A DNA stretch of 64,000 bases from Sphingobacteriaceae bacterium DW12 (GTDB lineage Bacteria; Bacteroidota; Bacteroidia; Sphingobacteriales; Sphingobacteriaceae). Of this stretch, positions 1-8,055 are shown in pieces. The translations under genes were made by a program, and so were the position numbers. The first letter of the stretch is position 1. Each line of letters starts with the position of its first letter. Under the pieces are notes generated by a model. That model was not told the origin of the DNA. It ran no database searches and saw only the letters and a program-made list of their open reading frames with translations. The stretch lies in the NCBI GenBank assembly GCA_000783305.1, contig JROE01000009.1:62001-126000 (forward strand). Direction: 5' to 3'.

Positions 1-1
1 A

Positions 2-1168
2 AAATTTGAGATTCCAGATATCAACCTATTCTCCGAAAAAATAGGCAATTCTAAAGATTACCATTATACGTATTTTACAAATGCAGATAGCTCACTTTAT
101 ATCCTATCCTGCAACAACGGGACCTATCGACTACACAAAGTAGAGAATAGCATTGTAAAAGCCGTAGACACCTTCAAATCCACCTATTTTGGACACAGTC
201 CACAGGCATACAACAATGACCCGAAAGCCTATGATTTGATGGCGACAACGATTTGTTCGGCGCTTCTCCCCGAACTACCGCAAAGAGATGGAACATTGTT
301 CATTTCAACAGACGGTAGTTTAAGCGGCCTCCCGTTTGATGCGCTCCGCCAAGACAATGAATTTCTTGTAGAACACTACAATCTTTCCTATCTCCACACC
401 TTTATCCTGAAAGAGTACATCAGTCCCCCAATCCTTCCTCCTTCTAAGATCAACATTCTGTATCGTTCCAACTATACACCGCCACTCCCTAACCTCCTAT
501 TTGCCGATCAAGAGGCACAAGAGTTACAACGTAGATATCAAACGGCAGTGTACTCTGAAGAAAGACAATCAATAGACGATCTTCAAGGTGCCTTTGCCTC
601 CAGAGACATCTTACACATCGCCGCGCACACCTCCTTAGATGATAACAACAGTCCCATGATTTATCTAAGGACACCCTTATCTATCGATCAGATCAAGGCT
701 TCGTGGATTGGCTCACCGCTAATTTTTCTTTCAGCATGTAATACGGCGTCCGGCGAAAATCTCACATCAGAAGGCATGGAAAGTCTAACACGGGCCTTTT
801 TAACAAAAGGCGTTCCTTCCGTACTGGCTACCTATTGGTTGGCGGATGACGAGGCTACGCTAGACATCACGACAACTTTCTATTCCAATCTTCTACAGGA
901 AAAAAATCCAATCAACGCATTGGGAAAAGCCAAAAGAGCCTTTATAGCACATTCGAATGAACAGGGACAAAATCCATGGTATTGGGCCAATATTAATCAT
1001 TCAGGAATTGACACCGAAATTTTACTCACAAAAAAAAGGGACCTTACGTCCCTTCTAATATCGGCATTGATTTTATCTTTACTGGCTATAGCAGGCTACT
1101 CTTACAGACGCCTAAGGTCTAATGGCAGTCTTGTAAAGATAAACGAAGAATCCGAGGATAAACCTTAA
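2..1168 (+). CDS. CHAT-domain protein, C-terminal part (5' end outside window)
   Basis: The reading frame is open from the first bases of the window, so this is the 3' part of a longer gene; the ATG at 236 is internal. The visible 388 residues hold a CHAT (caspase HetF associated with TPRs) peptidase domain: a beta-rich entry, a histidine in the stretch HIAAHTS (His codon at 626) and a cysteine in LSACNTASG (Cys codon at 737), the expected catalytic dyad of this caspase-like clan. A hydrophobic segment of about 20 residues near codons at 1045-1105, followed by arginines, is a C-terminal membrane anchor. Bacteroidota proteins of this type usually carry TPR repeats upstream of CHAT; that part would lie left of the window. 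The substrate is unknown. It could be a TPR-CHAT signalling protease or a structural member that has lost activity, but both dyad residues are present. Confidence 0.85.
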   Translation, partial: KFEIPDINLFSEKIGNSKDYHYTYFTNADSSLYILSCNNGTYRLHKVENSIVKAVDTFKSTYFGHSPQAYNNDPKAYDLMATTICSALLPELPQRDGTLFISTDGSLSGLPFDALRQDNEFLVEHYNLSYLHTFILKEYISPPILPPSKINILYRSNYTPPLPNLLFADQEAQELQRRYQTAVYSEERQSIDDLQGAFASRDILHIAAHTSLDDNNSPMIYLRTPLSIDQIKASWIGSPLIFLSACNTASGENLTSEGMESLTRAFLTKGVPSVLATYWLADDEATLDITTTFYSNLLQEKNPINALGKAKRAFIAHSNEQGQNPWYWANINHSGIDTEILLTKKRDLTSLLISALILSLLAIAGYSYRRLRSNGSLVKINEESEDKP

Positions 1169-1190
1169 GGTCCCGTAAGGTTTCATCTTT
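1160..1190 (+). terminator. Hairpin at the end of the CHAT gene
   Basis: An 8-bp perfect inverted repeat (AAACCTTA / TAAGGTTT, 8-nt loop) includes the stop codon of the CHAT gene and is followed by a T-rich stretch. It is likely an intrinsic terminator, although the U-tract is interrupted. Confidence 0.55.
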
Positions 1191-1888
1191 TCACTTGGTC
1201 TATTGCTTTTCATAGGTTTATAATTACTTTGTGATCCACAAGCTAGCGGATCGGGTTGCTTTTTTAACGGTAGTATGGAATATCCGCACTATAACTATTC
1301 GTGCTTGGTTAGTCTATGCTACATCAAAATTTCATATTTATATAAAACATGGATGTTTACCGTTGTGTTATATCTTGTGTTAAAATTGACATTGGCTCTC
1401 TAATTTCTCGTTTATAAATACACCGAAATATCACTACATTAATTGGAATGAAATCGTTCTCCAGTTGGTAACCAACAAACGAATGACATTTTTGTTGACG
1501 AAATTGGTAAATAATTACCTCGATAAGCCCACCTAAATTCCAAGACGGCCATTTTCTTGCATGTTTGCGTGTTGTTCTTTTCATTATTTTGCTATTGAAT
1601 TATTATTACGTTGTAGTCAGAGAACTAGTCAATCAGCTTGCTCTATTGATGTATTAATCATCAAGCTTGTTATTCTTGAACTTCATGTATACATCAACTT
1701 TTGTTGTCATTTGTTACCCCCTGATTTATTTTTTTTTCCATCCGCTCGTCTTCATCCCATCATTAACTTTGCTATTGTAGCCAAGAGTTCAGGTGAATAA
1801 TTTTTGTCCTGCCTATCAAAATTATTCACATCTCGGTTTCATGCTATTTTTCTTTTGCTTACATTAGCCTTAGAAATAATTATTAAAG
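1191..1888. other. About 700 bp intergenic region, no gene recognised
   Basis: AT-rich spacer before ilvE. Open frames on both strands here (for example 1561-1800 and 1357-1584) have no lipoprotein signal, no family resemblance and poor composition, so I do not call them. A short inverted repeat (GATCC / GGATC) near 1232-1251 precedes a T-run and might be a weak terminator. No clear TAnnTTTG element is seen just upstream of ilvE. Confidence 0.5.
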
Positions 1889-2956
1889 ATGAGCGCGACA
1901 GACACTTATTCCATTCGCGTAGAGCCCACACAGCAATCGAGACTCTCGCAGGTAGATTTTAGCAATCTAAAATTTGGAAAAATCCTTTCAGACCATATGT
2001 TGGTGGCTGAATATGAAAATGGGGAATGGACAGATGTGAGCATCGTCCCTTACGGAAACTTGAGCATTAGCCCATCAATGTCAGCCTTGCATTACGGTCA
2101 AGCGATTTTTGAGGGAATCAAAGCTTATAAATTTGAAGATGGAACGGTCAGTATCTTTAGACCTGATAGGAATTGGGAGCGCTTCAATAAATCTGCAGCG
2201 AGATTGGAAATGCCCGAAGTTCCAGAAGAAATTTTCATGGGTGGTCTTAAAAAACTTCTAGAAGTAGATAAGGCTTGGGTCCCTCAAGTCACAGGAACCT
2301 CTTTATACATCCGACCTTTCATGTTTGGTACTGAAGCCGCATTAGGCGTACACCCATCGGCTTCTTATAAATTTATCATTATCACTAGTCCTGTCGGTGC
2401 TTACTACAATAAACCGTTGAAACTTAAAGTAGAAACTCACTTCACAAGAGCAGCACAAGGTGGTGTAGGTTTTTCAAAAAATGCAGGTAACTATGCTTTG
2501 TCCTTGTACCCTACACGACTAGCCAATGATGAAGGTTTCGACCAATTGATCTGGACAGATGCCAAAGAGCACAAGTACATCGAGGAAGCCGGTACAGCCA
2601 ACTTGGTATTCCGTATTGGCGATACTATTATCACCCCTCACGATGATACTATCTTACACGGTGTGACACGCCGCACGATTGTTGAACTTGCGCAGCATTG
2701 GGGATACAAAATCGAACAACGCCATGTATCCGTAGAAGAATTAATCAATGGAATTAAAGAAGGTATAGTCTCCGACGCTTTTGCAGCGGGCACAGCAGCT
2801 ACTTTGACACCCATCTCGACAATTGGATACAATGGAGAGCTTTATGAATTACCAGCAGTAGAAAGCCGAGAATTTTCTAACAAGGTACTATCTTATCTTA
2901 ATGACCTTCGATATGGAAAAATAGAAGATCCTTTTGGATGGAACTTCATCGTATAA
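1889..2956 (+). CDS. ilvE: Branched-chain amino acid aminotransferase
   Basis: A PLP-dependent fold-type IV aminotransferase that interconverts leucine, isoleucine and valine with their 2-oxo acids, using glutamate/2-oxoglutarate; cytoplasmic. At 355 residues it has the length of the BCAT-II type rather than the shorter E. coli type. Visible features are the HYGQAIFEGIKAY substrate-binding segment near residues 68-80, the probable Schiff-base lysine K197 in GFSKNAGNY, and the EAGTANLVF motif of the PLP phosphate site. The gene stands alone: about 700 bp of spacer lies upstream, and a strong palindromic terminator shared with the convergent miaA lies downstream. No leader peptide or T-box is evident. 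Confidence 0.95.
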   Translation: MSATDTYSIRVEPTQQSRLSQVDFSNLKFGKILSDHMLVAEYENGEWTDVSIVPYGNLSISPSMSALHYGQAIFEGIKAYKFEDGTVSIFRPDRNWERFNKSAARLEMPEVPEEIFMGGLKKLLEVDKAWVPQVTGTSLYIRPFMFGTEAALGVHPSASYKFIIITSPVGAYYNKPLKLKVETHFTRAAQGGVGFSKNAGNYALSLYPTRLANDEGFDQLIWTDAKEHKYIEEAGTANLVFRIGDTIITPHDDTILHGVTRRTIVELAQHWGYKIEQRHVSVEELINGIKEGIVSDAFAAGTAATLTPISTIGYNGELYELPAVESREFSNKVLSYLNDLRYGKIEDPFGWNFIV

Positions 2957-2971
2957 GCGATTCGTAGGAAG

Positions 2972-3007
2972 AAAAAAAGGCCGCATTCATGAATGCGGCC
3001 TTTTTTT
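2972..3007. terminator. Bidirectional terminator between ilvE and miaA
   Basis: A perfect 22-nt palindrome (GGCCGCATTC and its complement) flanked by an A-run on the left and a T-run on the right, lying between two convergent genes. It can terminate transcription from both sides. Confidence 0.9.
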
Positions 3008-3010
3008 CTT

Positions 3011-3919
3011 TCAAGCTTTGAGTTTCTTCTGTATATAGTCCAACACCTGTTCGATATCTTGCGGTTCGAACCACACAGCATCACCACCTTTTTTAAACCA
3101 GGTAATTTGCCGTTTGGCGTACCTTCTTGAATTTTGCTTAATTCGGTCTATAGCTTGATCCCATGTAAGGGTACAAGCCAGATAATCAAAAACTTCTGCA
3201 TATCCGACTGTCAGAAGCGCTGGCTTATCCTTATAATTAACCAAGCTCTTAACCTCATCAATCAACCCTGCGGTCACCATCGTATCTACACGACGATTGA
3301 TCCTGTCGTAAAGCTTTTCTCGATCGGTATTCAAGGCAATGGTAAGGACATTAAATGGCCGCTTTGCCGTAGTATTCTGTCTGTAAAATGAAAATGGCTT
3401 GCCCGTGCTCTCATAGACTTCCAATGCACGGATCACACGTTGGGAATTACTCCGATCGACTTCTTCAAAATACTCGGGATCGACCTCTTTCAAATAGGTC
3501 TGAAGTACTTCGATGCCTTCCGCCTCAAATCGATTATTCAATCTATCCCTGACTCCAGGGAGCGGCTTAGGCAGATTGTCTAGCCCTTCACAAACGGCCT
3601 TAACAAACAAGCCCGATCCACCCACCAATACGACCACATCATGAATCTGGAATAGCTTTTCCAACAAAGCAAGGACGTCGCGTTCAAAATCTCCTGCTGA
3701 ATAATCCTGCTCTATGGAATGTGAATCAACAAAATGGTGTGGGGCCGCTGCCAACTCTTCCATAGAGGGCTTGGCTGTACCAATGGTCATTTCTCGATAG
3801 AACTGTCGAGAATCAGCAGATATAATTTCGGTCTTAAAATGATTGGCGACCTGAATAGCCATAGCAGTTTTCCCTATCGCGGTAGGGCCTACTATGGCTA
3901 TTAATGTCTTTTGCTTCAA
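3011..3919 (-). CDS. miaA: tRNA dimethylallyltransferase
   Basis: MiaA transfers the dimethylallyl group of DMAPP to N6 of A37 in tRNAs that read codons beginning with U. The N-terminal P-loop GPTAIGKT is at residues 11-18, followed by the SADSRQFYREMTIGTAKP segment (residues about 35-52) that binds the isopentenyl donor and tRNA, and by HHFVDS. Length 302 residues, normal for the family. It lies 13 nt after the pRiA4b-ORF3-like gene, so the two are probably co-transcribed. Confidence 0.95.
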   Translation of the reverse strand: MKQKTLIAIVGPTAIGKTAMAIQVANHFKTEIISADSRQFYREMTIGTAKPSMEELAAAPHHFVDSHSIEQDYSAGDFERDVLALLEKLFQIHDVVVLVGGSGLFVKAVCEGLDNLPKPLPGVRDRLNNRFEAEGIEVLQTYLKEVDPEYFEEVDRSNSQRVIRALEVYESTGKPFSFYRQNTTAKRPFNVLTIALNTDREKLYDRINRRVDTMVTAGLIDEVKSLVNYKDKPALLTVGYAEVFDYLACTLTWDQAIDRIKQNSRRYAKRQITWFKKGGDAVWFEPQDIEQVLDYIQKKLKA

Positions 3920-3932
3920 AGCGAGACCTTTG

Positions 3933-4514
3933 TTAATACTCGTCTTCTACTCCTGACGGACGATTGCCTCCATCTGTATCTTCTTCCCCCTGCTCATCAT
4001 CAAACATATCGAAATCATCCTCTTCATCGACACCATACTGCGTCTCCTCCTCTTCATACTCGGCATCATCTTCATCCACAGGTACCGCAGGTACTACTGC
4101 ACTGCCAAGTGACTTCGGAGCCACTCCGATAGTTTTAAATACAGTAGGATATTCTTTCCCTTCTTCTTCTTTGAGGATTTTGATTAACTCAACATGAAAA
4201 TCGTAAGGTCGGTCAAAATTGTATACATAATAGAACTTCTGGTGCGGATCGTCAATAAATTTACTTAACCGCACACCTTCCATCAAAAGGACTTCGTTTG
4301 CAATCTTCCTCTCGGTAGGTAACAAGGCGATTTCAGTACCTTTTTTCCATTGATCATTGCTTACATAAAACGAAGAAGATGTTTCGACTTCGTAACCGGT
4401 AGTCTTATGGATTGCATGGTGAAGGTCCAAAAATGTTTGCTTAGAAAGCATATCAATTTCACGGTAAACATCTTCGTAGTCTTCGAAAGTAACTCTAAAT
4501 CTGTAAATAGCCAT
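3933..4514 (-). CDS. pRiA4b ORF-3-like protein (IS1096 TnpR-like passenger family)
   Basis: The N-terminal ~135 residues (MAIYRFRVTFEDYEDVYREI, then F-DLHHAI and a GVRLSKFIDDP..FYYVYNFDRPYDFHVELIKI segment) match the conserved plan of the plasmid pRiA4b ORF-3 family. In Bacteroidota a chromosomal copy is often annotated as an IS1096 passenger TnpR-like protein, yet nothing here suggests a mobile element: no transposase and no terminal repeats. Residues from about 150 to the end are a highly acidic D/E-rich tail, probably disordered. Function unknown. The 13-nt gap to miaA suggests an operon and hence a possible link to RNA metabolism, which is only an inference. The start at MAIYRF is the only good one. 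Confidence 0.75.
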   Translation of the reverse strand: MAIYRFRVTFEDYEDVYREIDMLSKQTFLDLHHAIHKTTGYEVETSSSFYVSNDQWKKGTEIALLPTERKIANEVLLMEGVRLSKFIDDPHQKFYYVYNFDRPYDFHVELIKILKEEEGKEYPTVFKTIGVAPKSLGSAVVPAVPVDEDDAEYEEEETQYGVDEEDDFDMFDDEQGEEDTDGGNRPSGVEDEY

Positions 4515-4721
4515 TGTCTTATATGTTGAAATCTATAGTATCATTTGATGCAAAAGCGGTCTAAAATTACGATTTTATTTCTTTAATAAAAATCAAAAGA
4601 CCAGCTTACGCTGTCAATTCAAGTTATTGATATGGACTTTATGTCCACTTACTGCGTGATGCTGTTGTATTCCCCTACCGGAGCGACCCCACTATCTTTA
4701 ATACCTAAAAGAAACAAATCA

Positions 4722-6140
4722 CTAGATATTAAGTTTGTGTTGGGCTTTCAATCCCATCTTGGCACCTATATCTATCATAAAGTGATAAGCCTGATCCCTA
4801 GAGTTTGCTATCTCACCTTCTAGAATAGCTTCCCGTATGGCATTTTTAATTTTGCCCACCTCTCTACCCGGTCCTAAGTTGAATACTTTCATAATATCCT
4901 CACCTGTGATAGGCGGTTGCCAATTACGAATCTGATCCCGTTCGTCAACGTCTTTAAGCTTCTGCTTGACCAGCTCAAAGTTTTCTCGATATTTTTTCTT
5001 TTTAAATTCGTTTTTAGTAGTGACGTCAGCATGGCAAAGCATCATTAATGCATCAATATCATCCCCAGCCTCAAAAAGAAGACGTCTTACAGCAGAGTCG
5101 GTCACGATATCCTGGGCTAGCACGATAGGGCGCAGATGTAGCAGGACAAGCTTTTGCACAAATTTCATCTTCTCGTTTAGAGGCAATTTGAGCTCGGCAA
5201 ACAATTTGGGTACCATGCGAGCGCCTTTATCCTCGTGTCCGTGAAAAGTCCATCCCAGTTTTTTATCAAATCGCTTTGTGGCCGGCTTTGCAATATCGTG
5301 CATAATGGCGGCCCATCTCAACCAAAGATCGTCGCTATAAGTAGCTACATTGTCCAACACCTCTAGTGTGTGGTAAAAATTATCCTTATGGCCCTTACCG
5401 TCTACAATATCAACACCATACAGTTGGTACATAGCCGGGAAAATAAGTGGTAATAGTCCGGTATCGAATAAGTACTTAAACCCGATGGAGGGTTTGGCTG
5501 CCATTATAATTTTATTCAGCTCGTCGGTAATCCGCTCTTTAGAGATAATATTGATTCGATGCTTAGTCGTCGCGATAGCTGTAAGCGTCGCTATATCAAT
5601 CTTAAAGCTCAATTGTGTCGCAAATCGAATGGCTCGCATCATCCTGAGCGGATCATCCGAAAAAGTCAATTCGGGTTCCAAAGGGGTCTTGATAACCCTT
5701 TGTTCGATATCCTGGAGACCATTGAATGGATCCAGTAGCTCTCCATAGTTGGAGATATTTAGCGAATAGGCCATCGCATTGATGGTAAAATCACGTCTAT
5801 TTTGATCATCTTCTAGGGTGCCGTTTTCTACAATCGGCTTTCTAGAATCCGAACGATAGGACTCCTTCCTTGCACCCACAAATTCGACATTAAGGCCATC
5901 ATAGACTAGCATTGCCGTGCCAAAGCTTTTATAAATCGCCACTTTGGTATAGAGCTTTTCCCCCAACTTGTTGGCAAAATCAATTCCGCTACCTACAATT
6001 ACCACATCGACGTCATTCTTAAATGGCCGCCCCATAATATGGTCACGCACATACCCACCAATGACATAACATTCGGTATTTGTTTGTGCTGCTAAATCTT
6101 TGATATGGGAAAAAATCGGATGTTGTAAATTGTCACTCAT
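4722..6140 (-). CDS. CCA tRNA nucleotidyltransferase with HD domain
   Basis: Class II nucleotidyltransferase of the CCA-adding / poly(A) polymerase superfamily. The head domain shows GGYVRD (residues 28-33) and the catalytic aspartates D43 and D45 in NDVDVV. The tRNA-binding neck follows, then an HD phosphohydrolase domain with the motif MHDIAKP, and a helical tail. Length 472 residues. Its likely role is adding or repairing the 3' CCA of tRNA, which fits the tRNAs in this window that end without an encoded CCA. HD-bearing bacterial enzymes can also have 2',3'-cyclic phosphodiesterase activity. A well-matched promoter lies 36-64 nt upstream of the ATG. A poly(A) polymerase role cannot be excluded from sequence alone. 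Confidence 0.9.
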   Translation of the reverse strand: MSDNLQHPIFSHIKDLAAQTNTECYVIGGYVRDHIMGRPFKNDVDVVIVGSGIDFANKLGEKLYTKVAIYKSFGTAMLVYDGLNVEFVGARKESYRSDSRKPIVENGTLEDDQNRRDFTINAMAYSLNISNYGELLDPFNGLQDIEQRVIKTPLEPELTFSDDPLRMMRAIRFATQLSFKIDIATLTAIATTKHRINIISKERITDELNKIIMAAKPSIGFKYLFDTGLLPLIFPAMYQLYGVDIVDGKGHKDNFYHTLEVLDNVATYSDDLWLRWAAIMHDIAKPATKRFDKKLGWTFHGHEDKGARMVPKLFAELKLPLNEKMKFVQKLVLLHLRPIVLAQDIVTDSAVRRLLFEAGDDIDALMMLCHADVTTKNEFKKKKYRENFELVKQKLKDVDERDQIRNWQPPITGEDIMKVFNLGPGREVGKIKNAIREAILEGEIANSRDQAYHFMIDIGAKMGLKAQHKLNI

Positions 6141-6175
6141 AGCTTGCCACGGTTCTCAAAAAACCTATCAGTTTG

Positions 6176-6204
6176 CAAAAGTAAGGAAATTTATTAAAAA
6201 TCAA
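6176..6204 (-). promoter_or_regulatory. Bacteroidota-type promoter of the CCA nucleotidyltransferase gene
   Basis: On the minus strand TTG, an 18-nt spacer and TACTTTTGC match the -33 TTG / -7 TAnnTTTG consensus of the Bacteroidota primary sigma factor. The element sits about 36 nt upstream of the start codon. Confidence 0.75.
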
Positions 6205-6264
6205 CGAGATTGATGGACAAGTATACAGCATCGCTTCTGGACAATGCTATATTTTGACCAACTA

Positions 6265-7320
6265 TTAATCGCGATCTTTACTTAATTTACGGAAAGCCAG
6301 AGGATTGGCCGTCAATTCAGCTTGTTCCCGTCGCCTTTGTACAATATGACAGGCTGTGAAGATAGCTTCCAGAAACGAATCATGGGAGGCCAAATTCTTA
6401 CCGGCGATGTCATAGCCGGTACCGTGGTCGGGTGAAGTCCTCACAATGGGAAGTCCGGCTGTAAAATTGACCCCTGTGCGGGATGCAATATGCTTAAATG
6501 GGATAAGTCCCTGATCATGATACATCGCTAGCACGGCGTCAAATTGTGTATAAGTATCGCCAGCAAAGAAACCGTCTGCAGGATAGGGGCCAAAGCAGAA
6601 AATGCCTTCTTCATTTGCTTTTTCTATCGCAGGTCTTATGATATCTCTATCTTCAGTCCCGATGAGGCCATTATCACCAGCATGCGGATTAAGTCCCAGC
6701 ACAGCAATTTTTGGCTTTTGAATCCAAAAATCCGTCTTTAGGCTGTTGTGCATCATCCTCAATTTATGCAGGATACTATCTACTGATATCTTAGCAGCAA
6801 TCTCATTGACCGGAATATGTCCGGTGACAACCCCTACCCGTAATTCGTCACTGACCATAAACATCAATACATCATCTGTACCGCATTTTGATTGCAGATA
6901 CTCCGTATGTCCAGGAAAGTTGAAACCTTCTTGCTGAATATTATGTTTGTTGATAGGTGCTGTTACTAAAGCATCTATTTTGCCGGCATTTAAATCTTCA
7001 ACAGCCTTTTCTAAAGATAGAAAAGCATATTTCCCTCCTATCTCATTCTCCTCCCCCAAGGTAATCTTTACATCCTCCTGCCAACAATTGATCATATTGG
7101 CACGCTTGGGATTGGCTTGATCGGGTTCATTTACCACGTTGAAACTAAAATCATTAATACCGATTGCCTTTCTATGAAAGGAAGCTACTTTAGTATTTCC
7201 GTAAACAATAGGCGTAAAAAACTCCAGAATACGACTGTCCATCAAGGATTTAATAATCACTTCTAGACCTATTCCATTCACATCTCCTATAGAAATACCA
7301 ATTTTTAGTTTTTCACGCAT
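6265..7320 (-). CDS. pdxA: 4-hydroxythreonine-4-phosphate dehydrogenase
   Basis: PdxA oxidises 4-phosphohydroxy-L-threonine with NAD in the DXP-dependent route to pyridoxal phosphate. Visible family signatures: ISIGDVNGIGLEV at the N-terminus, TAPINKHNIQ, the metal-site HT in FPGHTEYL, LGLNPHAGDNG with another metal histidine, and YHDQGLIPFKH with the third. Length 351 residues from the start used here. I chose the ATG at 7320 (MREKLKIG) over the upstream ATG at 7365 because homologues begin with this sequence and because an excellent promoter lies between the two. Confidence 0.95.
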   Translation of the reverse strand: MREKLKIGISIGDVNGIGLEVIIKSLMDSRILEFFTPIVYGNTKVASFHRKAIGINDFSFNVVNEPDQANPKRANMINCWQEDVKITLGEENEIGGKYAFLSLEKAVEDLNAGKIDALVTAPINKHNIQQEGFNFPGHTEYLQSKCGTDDVLMFMVSDELRVGVVTGHIPVNEIAAKISVDSILHKLRMMHNSLKTDFWIQKPKIAVLGLNPHAGDNGLIGTEDRDIIRPAIEKANEEGIFCFGPYPADGFFAGDTYTQFDAVLAMYHDQGLIPFKHIASRTGVNFTAGLPIVRTSPDHGTGYDIAGKNLASHDSFLEAIFTACHIVQRRREQAELTANPLAFRKLSKDRD

Positions 7321-7340
7321 ATATAGTAAATTTAACCTCC

Positions 7341-7372
7341 CAAACTTAGATAAAATGCTTCGCATTCACAAA
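7341..7372 (-). promoter_or_regulatory. Promoter of pdxA
   Basis: On the minus strand TTTG, a 20-nt spacer and TAAGTTTG: a full match to the Bacteroidota consensus. The expected transcription start is roughly 14 nt upstream of the ATG at 7320, which fixes that codon as the start. Confidence 0.8.
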
Positions 7373-7800
7373 CCGAGCCTCGTGCTATCAACGCACTCAT
7401 ACGTGCCATCAAAACAAAGCCGACAGCATACGACAAATTAAAAAAACAATTCATACATTGTCCCTAATATACTCCACAACGATGAAGGCATTGTATACAA
7501 AAGTTATTTCCCATCTCCGCCTTCTCGAAAAGGAAATAGCATAAGACGGGAATAGCAAACAAAACAATAGTAAACTTAACGAAACTTTACTTGATATAAA
7601 AACCAACCTCTTGCTTATACCGAATGCTGTGATTATTTCCGATAAGTGGCGCTACGTCCATATGGAAGAGCGTTGCACGCCCCTCTCTCCCCAAGAGGAA
7701 AGTGCTATCATAAAATCAACTGGATATGAAGCATATCGATATTTTGTTGAAAATAAATTTTGATAATACATAAATAATAGCAATCTTCACGCTCTGAAAT
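7373..7800. other. About 430 bp intergenic region, mostly empty
   Basis: Spacer between the pdxA promoter and tRNA-Ala. The only protein-like stretch is the small plus-strand frame described separately at 7611-7763. No terminator or repeat is obvious. Confidence 0.5.
7611..7763 (+). CDS. Possible small protein or gene remnant
   Basis: A plus-strand frame that ends with TGA and encodes, from a TTG start, about 50 residues containing IISDKWRYVHMEERCTPLSP and ending EAYRYFVENKF. The composition looks like real protein (aromatic residues, charge balance), but the frame upstream is closed by a stop at 7542 and the only ATG, at 7662, gives just 33 residues. No promoter or family match is recognised. 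It could be a small orphan gene, the 3' remnant of a decayed gene, or chance. Confidence 0.3.
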   Translation: MLIPNAVIISDKWRYVHMEERCTPLSPQEESAIIKSTGYEAYRYFVENKF

Positions 7801-7874
7801 GGGGGTTTAGCTCATTTGGCTAGAGCGCTTGCCTGGCAGGCAAGAGGTGACCGGTTCGAACCCGGTAATCTCCA
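7801..7874 (+). tRNA. tRNA-Ala (anticodon GGC)
   Basis: Complete 74-nt cloverleaf: the acceptor GGGGGTT pairs with AATCTCC and contains the G3:U70 wobble that is the alanine identity element; D-arm GCTC...GAGC; anticodon stem CTTGC/GCAAG with loop CTGGCAG (anticodon GGC); T-arm ACCGG TTCGAAC CCGGT; discriminator A73. The 3' CCA is not encoded. Confidence 0.97.
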
Positions 7875-7881
7875 CTTAAAT

Positions 7882-7919
7882 AAAAAAGTACTTACAAATT
7901 AATGTAAGTGCTTTTTTTT
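7882..7919 (+). terminator. Terminator after tRNA-Ala
   Basis: A 9-bp stem (AGTACTTAC / GTAAGTGCT with one mismatch) followed by eight or more T residues, beginning a few bases after the tRNA. Confidence 0.85.
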
Positions 7920-8030
7920 ATGCCTATAAATAATACCTCCAAAAAACGACAGCTTTGGTCTTGGCTCATTGTTTCCCCACTTTTTTCCCTAAAAAAAGAG
8001 AAGCTCGATAGGCTTGAGCCTGAATATCCT

Positions 8031-8038
8031 TATCTTTG
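8031..8038 (+). promoter_or_regulatory. -7 element of rsmA
   Basis: TATCTTTG matches TAnnTTTG and ends 17 nt before the ATG at 8056. No TTG lies at the ideal -33 distance (one occurs 14 nt upstream). The position argues against any start codon upstream of 8056. Confidence 0.55.
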
Positions 8039-8055
8039 TCAGCAAACAGATTACT

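Noticed and set aside
1561..1800. 79-codon plus-strand frame before ilvE
   Set aside because: Cysteine- and leucine-rich translation with no family resemblance, upstream signals or conservation evidence.
3933..4514. Insertion-sequence passenger gene as evidence of a mobile element
   Set aside because: No transposase, inverted terminal repeats or target duplications were seen around it.
7321..7365. Upstream extension of pdxA to an ATG at 7365
   Set aside because: A full consensus promoter lies inside the extension and family members begin at MREKLKIG-like sequence.
8014..8055. Upstream extension of rsmA
   Set aside because: The -7 element at 8031-8038 falls inside it, and homologues begin near AKKHLGQHFL.
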